A stretch of DNA of 64,000 nucleotides from Clostridiales bacterium (GCA_004553545.1 SFLD01000002.1:1-64000), one strand, 5' to 3'. Positions 7,655 through 15,679 are shown, numbered from the stretch's first letter. The notes: generated from the letters alone by a model not told the origin. Numbers and translations: made by a program.

Positions 7655-8275
7655 ATGGACATGACAATGGAATCCTGCCGGAAGTTTGTGGAGGTGCTGG
7701 CCTCTGACGCTCCGGCTCCCGGCGGCGGCGGTGCTGCGGCCCTGGTGGGCGCCATCGGCACAGCCCTGGGCAACATGGTGGGCTCCCTCACCGTGGGAAA
7801 GAAGAAGTACGCCGACGTGGAGGCAGAGATCATCGCGCTGCAGGGCAAGTGCAGCGCCCTGCAGAAGGAGCTCCTGGACCAGGTGGAGGCCGATGAGAAG
7901 GGCTTCGTGCCCCTGGCCAAGGCATACGGCATCCCCAAGGATGACCCTGCCCGGGCGGAGACGCTGGAGAAGGCCACCGTCACCGCCTGCCAGGTGCCCG
8001 TGCGCATCATGGAGCTCTGCTGCGAGGCCATGGAGGCCATCGCGGTCTTCGCCGCCAAGGGCAGCCGCCTTGCCGTCAGCGATGCGGGCTGCGCCGCAGT
8101 CTGCGTGAAGGCGGCGCTGCAGGCAGCCAGCCTCAATGTTTTCATCAACACCAAGACCCTGAAGGACCGTGCCCTGGCGGAGGAAATGAACGCCCGCTGC
8201 CTGGGGATGCTGGAGACCTACGGCGCCATGGCCGACGGCATCTTTGAGACGGTCAAGGCCGGGTTTTTCCACTGA
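7655..8275 (+). CDS. fchA: Cyclodeaminase/cyclohydrolase family protein (methenyl-THF cyclohydrolase, FchA-like)
   Basis: A member of the FTCD_C family (formimino-THF cyclodeaminase domain of FTCD, and clostridial FchA). These enzymes close formimino-THF to methenyl-THF with release of ammonia, or hydrolyse methenyl-THF to formyl-THF. The 206-residue helical protein has the N-terminal signature APAPGGGGAAALVGAIG (about residues 20-36). AAGGAGAAGG precedes the ATG at 7655, so the upstream in-frame extension is not used. The neighbouring FolD lacks cyclohydrolase residues, so FchA probably supplies this activity. Family membership alone does not separate cyclodeaminase from cyclohydrolase. Confidence 0.88.
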   Translation: MDMTMESCRKFVEVLASDAPAPGGGGAAALVGAIGTALGNMVGSLTVGKKKYADVEAEIIALQGKCSALQKELLDQVEADEKGFVPLAKAYGIPKDDPARAETLEKATVTACQVPVRIMELCCEAMEAIAVFAAKGSRLAVSDAGCAAVCVKAALQAASLNVFINTKTLKDRALAEEMNARCLGMLETYGAMADGIFETVKAGFFH

Positions 8276-8293
8276 GGGAGGAGAATTAAAGAT

Positions 8294-9175
8294 ATGGCAA
8301 AGCAACTGCTGGGCAAGGAAGTCACCGCCGCCATGAATGAGCGGCTCCAGGCGAGGGTCGCCGCCCTGAAGGAAAAGGGCGTCACCCCGAAGCTGGCCAT
8401 CGTCCGCTGCGGGGCCAACCCCTCCGACCTCTCCTATGAGAAGGGCGCGGAGAGCCGCGCCGCCCTCATCGGCGTAGAGGTGGAGAAGTTCCTCCTGCCG
8501 GAGGACGTCACCAAGGAAGCCCTTCTGGCGCAGATCGACGCCATCAACGCCGATGATTCCATCCACGGCTGCCTGATGTTCCGGCCCCTGCCGAAGCATC
8601 TGAAGGCCGACCAGGACGAGATCTGCAACCGCCTGGCCGCCGGGAAGGATGTGGACTGCATGACGGATCTCTCCAACGCCGGCGTCTTCACCGGCAAGAA
8701 GCTGGGCTTCGCCCCCTGCACGCCCCAGGCCTGCATGGAGATCCTGGACTACTACGGCATCGACTGCAAGGGCAAGACCGCCGTGGTCATCGGCCGCTCT
8801 CTGGTGGTGGGCAAGCCCGCCGCCATGATGCTGATGGCCAAGAACGCCACCGTCACCGTCTGCCACACCAAGACCGTGGACACCGCCGCCATCGCCCGCC
8901 AGGCCGACATCCTGGTCTCCGCCGCCGGCGTGCTGGGAAGTCTCACGAAGGATTACGTCCGTCCCGGCCAGGTGGTCATCGATGTCTCCATCAACTGGGA
9001 TGAGAACAAGCCCAACGCCAAGGGCGGCAAGGGCGGCATCGCCGGCGACGCCGTCTATGACGAGGTGGAGCCCATCGTGGCGGCCATCACCCCCGTACCC
9101 GGCGGCGTGGGCAGCGTCACCACCTCCGTTCTCATCGGCCATGTGGTGGAGGCCGCCGAGCGGAAGCTGGGCTGA
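8294..9175 (+). CDS. folD: Methylene-THF dehydrogenase, FolD family (cyclohydrolase residues missing)
   Basis: FolD interconverts 5,10-methylene-THF and methenyl-THF with NAD(P) and, in bifunctional forms, methenyl-THF and 10-formyl-THF. The 293-residue protein has the Rossmann signature VVIGRSLVVGKPAAMML and the C-terminal PVPGGVG motif. With a constant offset of 4 from the human DC301 numbering, Tyr52 and Asp125 are kept (Tyr48, Asp121) but Lys56 is Ala52 and Gln100 is Phe96, the segment reading LMFRPLPKH instead of VQLPLPKH. The Lys is essential for the cyclohydrolase step, so this is predicted to be mainly a dehydrogenase working with FchA 18 nt upstream. Confidence 0.93.
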   Translation: MAKQLLGKEVTAAMNERLQARVAALKEKGVTPKLAIVRCGANPSDLSYEKGAESRAALIGVEVEKFLLPEDVTKEALLAQIDAINADDSIHGCLMFRPLPKHLKADQDEICNRLAAGKDVDCMTDLSNAGVFTGKKLGFAPCTPQACMEILDYYGIDCKGKTAVVIGRSLVVGKPAAMMLMAKNATVTVCHTKTVDTAAIARQADILVSAAGVLGSLTKDYVRPGQVVIDVSINWDENKPNAKGGKGGIAGDAVYDEVEPIVAAITPVPGGVGSVTTSVLIGHVVEAAERKLG

Positions 9176-9183
9176 GGAGCGGC

Positions 9184-9804
9184 ATGAAGGTTCTTAAAAC
9201 GCTTCTCTCCGCCGTGCTGGCCGGCATGTGCATCGGCTTCGGCGGGGTGGTCTTCCTGGCGCTGGAGAGCAAGGTGCTGGGGGCATTCTTCTTCACCTGC
9301 GGGCTCTTCTGCGTCTGCACCTTCGGGCTGAAGCTCTTTACCGGCAAGGTCTGCTACGTCTTCCAGAACGGGCGGGACTACGCCCTGGAGCTGCCGGTGA
9401 TCTGGCTGGGGAACCTCCTTGGCACCGTGCTGACGGCGTGGCTGATGAACGCCAGCCGCCTGGCTCCCTACGCCGAGAAGGCGGCGGGAATGTGCCAGGT
9501 GAAGGCGGAGGATGGCCTCGGCAGCCTCTTTGTCCTGGGCATCCTCTGCAACATCTTTATCTACATCGCCGTGGAGAGCTTCAACAAAAATCCCCACGAG
9601 CTGGGCAAGTACCTGGGGCTCTTTTTCGGCGTGATGGTCTTCATCCTCAGCGGCTATGAGCACTGCGTGGCGGACATGTTCTATGTTTCCGCCGCCGGCT
9701 GCTGGAGCGGCGATATGCTGCTGCGCATCCTGGTCATCACGGCGGGCAACGCCGTGGGCGGGGTGCTGCTGCCCCTCTGCCGGGGATGGATCGCCAAAAA
9801 CTGA
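9184..9804 (+). CDS. Compact formate/nitrite transporter (FNT) family channel
   Basis: A six-helix membrane protein with FNT hallmarks: GNLLGTVLTAW (about residues 78-88), GILCNIFIYIAV (about 119-130), the GYEHCVADMF segment with the central-pore His (about 157-166), and GNAVGG in the last helix. FNT proteins are pentameric channels for small monovalent anions such as formate, nitrite, hydrosulfide or acetate. At 206 residues it is shorter than the usual 260-285, having lost terminal extensions rather than a helix. Its place 8 nt after folD and before folC argues for formate as substrate, fitting a pathway in which Fhs makes or uses formate. Confidence 0.85.
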   Translation: MKVLKTLLSAVLAGMCIGFGGVVFLALESKVLGAFFFTCGLFCVCTFGLKLFTGKVCYVFQNGRDYALELPVIWLGNLLGTVLTAWLMNASRLAPYAEKAAGMCQVKAEDGLGSLFVLGILCNIFIYIAVESFNKNPHELGKYLGLFFGVMVFILSGYEHCVADMFYVSAAGCWSGDMLLRILVITAGNAVGGVLLPLCRGWIAKN

Positions 9805-9840
9805 CGGAAAAATCGGGAGAAAGAGAGAAGGAACGTTTCC

Positions 9841-11115
9841 ATGACCTACGAGGAAGCACTGCGCTACTATGAGGAGACGGCGGTCTACGGCAGCCGTCTG
9901 GGCCTGGACCGGGTGAGGGAGCTGCTGGCCAAGCTGGGGGACCCTCAGAAGTCCCTGAAGTTCGTCCACATCGCCGGGACCAACGGCAAGGGCTCCACCG
10001 CCGCCATGCTGGCCGCCATCCTGGAGAAGGCCGGTTACCGGACGGGGCTCTACACCTCGCCCCATCTGCTGCGCTACAACGAGCGTTTCCAGGTGAACGG
10101 GAAAGAGATCGGCGACCAGGACCTGGCGGACGCCACCGAGCGGGTAAAGCAGGCGGCGGACACCATGCCGGACGCCCCCACCCAGTTTGAGCTGGTGACG
10201 GCCATCGCCTTCTGCCTCTTCCAGGCGGCAAAGTGCGATATCGTGGTGCTGGAGGTGGGCCTTGGCGGCCGCCTGGACGCCACCAACGTCATCGACGTGC
10301 CGGAGGCCGCGGTCATCACCCGCATCGGCCTGGACCACACGGAGATCCTGGGCGACACCGTGGAGGCCATCGCCGCCGAGAAGGCGGGCATCGTGAAGCC
10401 CGGCGGCGCCGTGGTCCTGGGGGACCAGGACCCGAGGGTCCGGGGCGTGGTGGAGCAGGTCTGCCGGGACCAGGGCGCGGCCCTCACCGAGGCCAACCTG
10501 GGGGAGGTCCGCTTCCACTCCAGCAGCCTGGAGTGCCAGCACTTCGGCTGGCGGCAGTATCCCGATATCCAGCTGGCCCTTTTGGGGGAGTATCAGCTGC
10601 AGAACGCCTGCACCGTGCTGAACACCGTGGAGACCCTGCGCAGCCGCGGCTGGCAGATCCCGGACGAGGCGGTGCTGGCGGGGCTGCGGGAGGTGGTCTG
10701 GCCCGGCCGCTTCGAGCGGGTCCGCAGGGACCCCTGGCTCATCATCGACGGCGGCCACAATCCCCAGTGCGCCCAGGCCATCGCGGCCTCCCTGCGGGAG
10801 TATTTCCCCGGGAAGAAGATCCTCTTCCTCATGGGCGTGCTGGCGGACAAGGACTTTGAGGGCATCTACGACGCCCTGCTGCCCCTGGCGGAGCGGATCT
10901 ACGCCGTGACGCCGGACAGCCCCCGGGCCCTGACTGCGGACAAGCTCTGCGAGCGTCTGGCAGACGAGTACCATTTCACCGCCGCAAAGCCCTATGGCAG
11001 CGTCGCAGACGCCCTGAAGGCCGTGCTGGCGGAGGCGGGGGAGAAGGACGTCATCTGCGTCTGCGGCTCCCTCTACATGATCGGCGAAGCCCGGCGGGAG
11101 CTGGGCCTGCGCTGA
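9841..11115 (+). CDS. folC: Bifunctional folylpolyglutamate synthase / dihydrofolate synthase
   Basis: FolC adds glutamate to dihydropteroate and extends the polyglutamate tail of folates using ATP. The 424-residue Mur-ligase-like protein shows the P-loop HIAGTNGKGSTAAM (about residues 41-54), the segment VLEVGLGGRLDATN and the C-terminal GGHNPQCAQA. Length is normal. GAAGGAA sits before the ATG. It is the last gene of the fchA operon; polyglutamylation keeps folates in the cell, in line with the folT import gene that follows under a THF riboswitch. Confidence 0.95.
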   Translation: MTYEEALRYYEETAVYGSRLGLDRVRELLAKLGDPQKSLKFVHIAGTNGKGSTAAMLAAILEKAGYRTGLYTSPHLLRYNERFQVNGKEIGDQDLADATERVKQAADTMPDAPTQFELVTAIAFCLFQAAKCDIVVLEVGLGGRLDATNVIDVPEAAVITRIGLDHTEILGDTVEAIAAEKAGIVKPGGAVVLGDQDPRVRGVVEQVCRDQGAALTEANLGEVRFHSSSLECQHFGWRQYPDIQLALLGEYQLQNACTVLNTVETLRSRGWQIPDEAVLAGLREVVWPGRFERVRRDPWLIIDGGHNPQCAQAIAASLREYFPGKKILFLMGVLADKDFEGIYDALLPLAERIYAVTPDSPRALTADKLCERLADEYHFTAAKPYGSVADALKAVLAEAGEKDVICVCGSLYMIGEARRELGLR

Positions 11116-11194
11116 AGTCCCGGCCGGGACTGCGCCCGGCCCTGAACCCCCTTACCCGGCAGCGGCCGGAGGACCATAGAAAAACCAAAGTGAT

Positions 11195-11331
11195 GCAGAG
11201 TAGGGACGGCGCGTCAAGTGTCAGCGGATGGGAAGTTGCTGCTGAACGAAAAGCGGGAGGACCGCTTGCGTTGCCGCTTCCGCATCCACTGCCACGAGGA
11301 AATACCGCTCGTGGCCTCAAATTCAGGAGGC
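11195..11331 (+). promoter_or_regulatory. Tetrahydrofolate riboswitch and SD-sequestering hairpin upstream of folT
   Basis: The stretch 11195-11292 matches the folT-type THF riboswitch: closing stem GCAG (11195-11198) with CTGC (11289-11292), then AGAGTAGG, GCGTCAAGTG, GGATGGGA, the ACGAAAAGCGG element and the 3' CCGCATCC conserved strand. A separate stem CCACGAG/CTCGTGG (11292-11298 with 11308-11314) follows, and GCCTC (11314-11318) can pair with GAGGC (11327-11331), masking the GGAGG ribosome binding site of folT. This suggests translational repression when THF is bound. No clear promoter was identified; the RNA may derive from readthrough of folC. A 16-bp perfect palindrome lies at 11116-11131. 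Confidence 0.85.
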
Positions 11332-11337
11332 TAAGAA

Positions 11338-11868
11338 ATGAAAACGAAACAACTGACCCTGGACGCCATGCTGGCCGCCATGTGTGCGGTGCTGGGCTAC
11401 GTTGCCCTGGACATGGGAAACATCAAGATTACCTTTGAGAGCCTGCCCATCCTGCTGGGCGCCATGCTCTTCGGCCCGGTGGACGGCATGCTCATCGGCG
11501 GCATCGGGACCCTCATCTATCAGCTGCTGCGCTACGGCATCGCCATGCTGACTCCCCTCTGGATCCTGCCCTATGTGCTCTGCGGCCTTATCGTGGGCTA
11601 TTGGGCCAAGAAGCGGGACTTCAGCCTGAGCGGCAGGGAGCGCATCAGCGCCGTGGTGCTGGCGGAGCTGGTGGTGACGGTGCTGAATACCGGTGTGCTG
11701 TATCTCGACAGCAAGCTCATGGGCTACTGGTTCCCGGGCTTCATCAGCGGGATGCTGACGCTGCGCCTGGTGGTCTGCGTCGTCAAGGCCGTGGTCTTCG
11801 CCCTGGTGCTGCCCAGCCTTGCCCAGGCAGCGACCCTGGCCCTCCGGGGCCGGAGACAGGCCCACTGA
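11338..11868 (+). CDS. folT: Folate-specific ECF transporter S component
   Basis: A 176-residue, roughly six-helix substrate-binding (S) subunit of an energy-coupling factor transporter. It imports folate when joined to the shared EcfA/A'/T module, which is not in this window. Features are the N-terminal MKTKQLTLDAMLAAMCAVLG, the LPILLGAMLFGPVDGM loop and TPLWILPYVLCGL. Specificity for folate rests mainly on the THF riboswitch directly upstream and the surrounding folate genes. GGAGG lies 7 nt before the ATG within a predicted masking hairpin. A GC-rich terminator follows. Confidence 0.88.
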   Translation: MKTKQLTLDAMLAAMCAVLGYVALDMGNIKITFESLPILLGAMLFGPVDGMLIGGIGTLIYQLLRYGIAMLTPLWILPYVLCGLIVGYWAKKRDFSLSGRERISAVVLAELVVTVLNTGVLYLDSKLMGYWFPGFISGMLTLRLVVCVVKAVVFALVLPSLAQAATLALRGRRQAH

Positions 11869-11888
11869 CCGATCCTTCAGCGGAATGT

Positions 11889-11919
11889 GCCGCCGCCCTT
11901 CGGGGCGGCGGCGTTTTTT
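11889..11919 (+). terminator. Intrinsic terminator of folT
   Basis: Stem of 10 bp (11889-11898 with 11903-11912, TTCG tetraloop) followed by GTTTTTT. The remaining 11920-12098 stretch before the next promoter shows no gene. Confidence 0.92.
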
Positions 11920-12098
11920 CGCGCCGGTTCCGGAAAAACCCGGCGGTGTGAGCGCCTGTGGGTGAGCGGACGTCGGACCGAAGGCGGTGAAGATCCTTTA
12001 CGGCTTTTTTACGGAAAGGCGGAGAAACCGGGCCGGCAAAGCCGCGGATTTGTTGGAATCGCCAAGGGAAGGCTGAAAGATTTGTGTCCTTTCCTGGA

Positions 12099-12148
12099 TT
12101 GACAGGGAATCATCATACATGTATAATAACATCATACAGGTATGACCT
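12099..12148 (+). promoter_or_regulatory. Consensus promoter and operator of the amidohydrolase pair
   Basis: TTGACA (12099-12104), a 17-bp spacer and TATAAT (12122-12127) form a perfect promoter. The dyad AGGTATGACCT (12138-12148) sits at about +5, matching the placement at fhs. CATCATACA occurs at 12111-12119 and again at 12130-12138, so the spacer also holds a half-site-like copy with the palindrome ATACATGTAT (12115-12124). Binding by the FadR-type regulator is inferred from the shared GGTATGACC core. Confidence 0.7.
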
Positions 12149-12226
12149 CACACCGGGAGCGCCCTGGGAGGGACGCGCTCTCCGGGGAGGCTGCGAAACC
12201 ATCATCAAAGAGGAAGGAAGGCTCCT

Positions 12227-13888
12227 ATGAATTTTGATTTCTCCTATCTGGACATCGCCTTTAAGAACGGCAGCGTCATCACCGTCAACGCCCAGGACGA
12301 GATCGCCCAGGCCGTGGGCGTGAAGGGCAACAAGATCGTCTTTGTGGGCAGCAATGAGGACATCGACCAGCTCATCGACGAAAAGACCCAGGTGATCGAC
12401 CTCAAGGGCCGCACCCTGATGCCCGGTCTCAACGACTCCCACTACCATCCCATCCTCAACGGCATGATCGGCACCGAGCTGGACTCCGCCATGGTGGACA
12501 CCGGCTTTGCCCGGGCCAAGGACATCCCCGCCCTGCTGGCCATCCTGAAGGCCGTCACCGACACCAAGGCCCCCGGCAAGTGGGTCTCCAGCATGGGCTT
12601 TGAGGCCACCCTCCTCAAGGAGCAGCGCTACCCCACCCTGGAGGAGCTGGACGCCATCGCCCCCAACAACCCCCTGCAGGCCCTGACCTGCAACGGCCAC
12701 AACGCCATCTATAACTCCAAGGCCCTGGAGTATCTGAAGGTCTACACCGCTGAGGACGCCAAGAAGTACCCCGAAGGCGAGGTCGTGGTGGCGGACGGCA
12801 AGCTCACCGGCGAGGTCCGGGGCCACACCCACTTCTGGCTCTGGGGCCAGGTGGAGTACACCGAGCCCCAGCAGCGCAAGGCGGCCATGAAGTCCCAGAA
12901 GCAGTGCCTGGAGCTGGGCATCACCAGCGTGGGCGACATGGGCGAGTGCGACGCTCCCTCCTATCACATCATGCAGAAGATGTGCCGGGACGGCGACTTC
13001 AAGATCCGCTCCTACATGGCCCTGCACTCCATCTTCGGCAAGCACTACTCCCTGGAGGACAACGAGCACTGGATGAAGCTGGGCTTCGTCACCGGTCTCG
13101 GCGACGAGCACTTCCGGGTGGGTCCTTGCAAGTTCATGATCGACGGCGGCTCCGGCGGCCCCACCTGCTACACCCGCGAGCCCTACTCCCACGATCCCAG
13201 CGCCCCCTCTGAGCGCGGCTGGGAGCGGGAAGAGACCTGGGACTACATCAAGAAGGTGGACGACGCCGAGTGCCAGTGCACCGCCCACGCCATGGGCGAC
13301 GGTGCCATCGAGTTCATGGTGGAGGGCTATGAGAAGGCCTTTGAAGCCTGCGAGGACAAGGAGGCCTTCAAGGCCCGCCGTCACCGCATCGAGCACTGCA
13401 TGCTGGTGGACCAGGACCTCATCGACCGCATGGCCAAGATGAATATCTGCCCCTCCGTCAACGCGGGCCTGCAGATCCGCAACGGCAAAAACCTGGCCCG
13501 GTTCTACGGCCCCAAGCGGGAGAAGTTCCTGGGCGCCCTCAAGAGCATGATGGAGGCCGGCGTGGTCTGCTCCCTGCACTCCGACGCCCCCTCCGGCCCC
13601 GTGGGCTTTGAGATGATCGACGGTGCCGTGAACCGCTACGACCTGCGCCAGGGCTATCAGTGCGATATGTCCCAGGCCGTCACCGTGCTGCAGGCCATCC
13701 GCTGCTGCACCTACAACGCCGCCTACCAGTCCTACGAGGAGAAGATCAAGGGCAGCATTGAGGTGGGCAAGCTGGCGGACCTCATCATCTGCGACCGGGA
13801 TATCCTGGCCATGGATACCCACGAGCTCCACAACGTCAAGGTGGACCTCACCATGATCGACGGCAAGGTGGAGTATCAGCGCGTCTGA
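12227..13888 (+). CDS. Amidohydrolase family 3 (YtcJ-like) metal-dependent hydrolase, copy 1
   Basis: A 553-residue cytoplasmic TIM-barrel metallohydrolase of the Amidohydro_3 group. Visible metal-site residues: HYH (His72, His74), CTAHAMGDG (His354), RIEHC (His390) and HSDAPSGPVG (Asp453). The N-terminal beta-sandwich (residues 1-65) begins NFDFSYLDIAFKNGS. Known relatives include an N-substituted formamide deformylase, but substrates vary widely and I cannot assign one. A close paralogue follows. AGGAAGG precedes the ATG, and the promoter carries the GGTATGACC site shared with fhs and panB, hinting at a role in supplying one-carbon units or formate. Confidence 0.85.
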   Translation: MNFDFSYLDIAFKNGSVITVNAQDEIAQAVGVKGNKIVFVGSNEDIDQLIDEKTQVIDLKGRTLMPGLNDSHYHPILNGMIGTELDSAMVDTGFARAKDIPALLAILKAVTDTKAPGKWVSSMGFEATLLKEQRYPTLEELDAIAPNNPLQALTCNGHNAIYNSKALEYLKVYTAEDAKKYPEGEVVVADGKLTGEVRGHTHFWLWGQVEYTEPQQRKAAMKSQKQCLELGITSVGDMGECDAPSYHIMQKMCRDGDFKIRSYMALHSIFGKHYSLEDNEHWMKLGFVTGLGDEHFRVGPCKFMIDGGSGGPTCYTREPYSHDPSAPSERGWEREETWDYIKKVDDAECQCTAHAMGDGAIEFMVEGYEKAFEACEDKEAFKARRHRIEHCMLVDQDLIDRMAKMNICPSVNAGLQIRNGKNLARFYGPKREKFLGALKSMMEAGVVCSLHSDAPSGPVGFEMIDGAVNRYDLRQGYQCDMSQAVTVLQAIRCCTYNAAYQSYEEKIKGSIEVGKLADLIICDRDILAMDTHELHNVKVDLTMIDGKVEYQRV

Positions 13889-13916
13889 TCTCCCTAGGAA
13901 GAAAGATAGAAAGCAC

Positions 13917-13971
13917 GCCGCCCGCCGCTTTGCGCGGCGGGCGGCTTCGCTCTCCGGGCTGGCCCGGAGAG
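13917..13971 (+). other. Two strong hairpins between the amidohydrolase genes
   Basis: A 12-bp stem (13917-13928 with 13934-13945) and a 10-bp stem (13950-13959 with 13962-13971) follow each other without T tracts. They may act as mRNA stabilisers or partial terminators that set the ratio of the two paralogues. Confidence 0.65.
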
Positions 13972-13999
13972 GAAAAGATAAGAGAAAGGCGGAACGCGC

Positions 14000-15652
14000 G
14001 TGAATTTTGATTTCTCCTACCTGGACGTGGCCTTCAAGAACGGCAGCGTCGTCACCGTCAACGAGAGGGATGAGATCGCCCAGGCTGTGGGCGTCAAGGG
14101 CAATAAGATCGTCTTCGTGGGCACCAATGAGGATATCGACCGGCTCATCGATCCCCATACCAGGGTCATCGACCTTGCGGGCCGGAGCCTGCTGCCGGGC
14201 TTCAACGATGCCCACTTCCACCCCATCCTGAACGGAATGCTGGGCCCCGACATGGAGTGCGGCATGATCGATACCACCCAGAAAAACTGCAAATCCCTTG
14301 CCGAGATGCTGCAGATGATCCGGGACACCGCCAGGACCATCCCGCCGGGGAAGTGGATTTCCATGATGGGCTACGAGCCCCTGCTCTTCCCGGAGGGACG
14401 GCACCCCACCATCGAGGAGCTGGATGACTGCGCCCCCAACAATCCCGTCCACTGCATGCACGGCGGCGGCCACATCTGCATGTATAACCACAAGGCCCTG
14501 GAGTACCTGGGGGTCTATACCGCCGAGGACGCCAAGAAGTATCCCCCCGACGAGGTGGAGGTCATCGACGGCAAGCTCACCGGCATGGTCCGGGGCCACA
14601 CCCACTTCTGGCTCTGGGGCCAGGTGGACTACTCCCCCGCCCAGCAGCGCAAGGCCGCCCTCAAGTCCCAGCAGAAGTGCTTTGAGAACGGCATCACGTC
14701 CGTGGGCGACATGGGCGAGTGCGACGCCCCCTCCTACCACACCATGCAGAAGCTCTGCCGGAACGGGGAGTTCCGGGTCCGGATCTATATGGCCCTGCAC
14801 TCCATCTTCGGCAAGCCCTTCTCCCTGGAGGACAACGAGCACTTTTTGAAGCTGGGCTTTATGACCGGCCTGGGCGACGAGCATTTCCGGGTGGGTCCCT
14901 GCAAATTCATGATCGACGGCGGCACCGGCGGCCCCTCCTGCGCCACCCGGGAGCCCTACTCCCACGACCCGGAGCTCCCCCGGGAGCGCGGTTGGGAGCG
15001 GGAGGAATCCTGGGACTACATCAAGCGCATCAACGACGCCGAGTGCCAGTGCACCGCCCACGCGGTGGGGGACCTGGCCATCGAGTTCATGGTGGAGGGC
15101 TACGAGCGCTGCTTTGTGGAAAACCCCGAGCGGGTCCGCGCCCTGCGCCACCGCATCGAGCACTGCGTCATCGTGGACCCGGATCTCATCGCCCGCATGG
15201 CGAAGATGAACATCTGCCCCATCCTCCACACGGGCCTTGTGCAGATGCTGGGCAAGAACTTCTCGGAGTTCTACGGCCCGGAGCGCAACAAGTATCTCGA
15301 GGCCGTCCGCAGCATGCTGGACGCCGGCATCCACGTGGCCCTGCACTCCGACGCCCCCTCCGGCCCCGTGGGCGTCCAGGTCATCGACGGCGCGGTGAAC
15401 CGCTACGACCGGTCCAAGAACTTCCAGTGCGACCGGACCCAGGCTGTCAGCGTACTGGAGGCCATCCGCTGCTACACCCTGAACTCCGCCTACGCCGCCC
15501 ATGAGGACCACATTAAGGGCAGCATCGAGGTGGGCAAGCTGGCGGACCTCATCATCCTCTCGGACGACATCCTGGCCATCGACCCCATGGACATCCACAG
15601 CCTGAAGGTGGATCTCACCATGATCGACGGCGTGGTGGAGTACCAGCGGTAA
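14000..15652 (+). CDS. Amidohydrolase family 3 (YtcJ-like) metal-dependent hydrolase, copy 2
   Basis: A 550-residue paralogue of the preceding gene with the same metal residues in the same order (HFHP near residue 72, CTAHAVGDL, RIEHC, HSDAPSGPVG) and the same C-terminal KVDLTMIDG end. The two copies agree over most of their length but differ in the segments before and between the metal motifs, as expected for duplication followed by a change in substrate range. Translation starts at GTG 14000; the homologous N-terminus NFDFSYLDVAFKNGS fixes this start. No separate promoter is evident, so it probably shares the transcript of copy 1. Ends in TAA before a strong terminator. Confidence 0.83.
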   Translation: MNFDFSYLDVAFKNGSVVTVNERDEIAQAVGVKGNKIVFVGTNEDIDRLIDPHTRVIDLAGRSLLPGFNDAHFHPILNGMLGPDMECGMIDTTQKNCKSLAEMLQMIRDTARTIPPGKWISMMGYEPLLFPEGRHPTIEELDDCAPNNPVHCMHGGGHICMYNHKALEYLGVYTAEDAKKYPPDEVEVIDGKLTGMVRGHTHFWLWGQVDYSPAQQRKAALKSQQKCFENGITSVGDMGECDAPSYHTMQKLCRNGEFRVRIYMALHSIFGKPFSLEDNEHFLKLGFMTGLGDEHFRVGPCKFMIDGGTGGPSCATREPYSHDPELPRERGWEREESWDYIKRINDAECQCTAHAVGDLAIEFMVEGYERCFVENPERVRALRHRIEHCVIVDPDLIARMAKMNICPILHTGLVQMLGKNFSEFYGPERNKYLEAVRSMLDAGIHVALHSDAPSGPVGVQVIDGAVNRYDRSKNFQCDRTQAVSVLEAIRCYTLNSAYAAHEDHIKGSIEVGKLADLIILSDDILAIDPMDIHSLKVDLTMIDGVVEYQR

Positions 15653-15679
15653 GAGGCAGAGCGTCCCAAAGAGCAAGAG

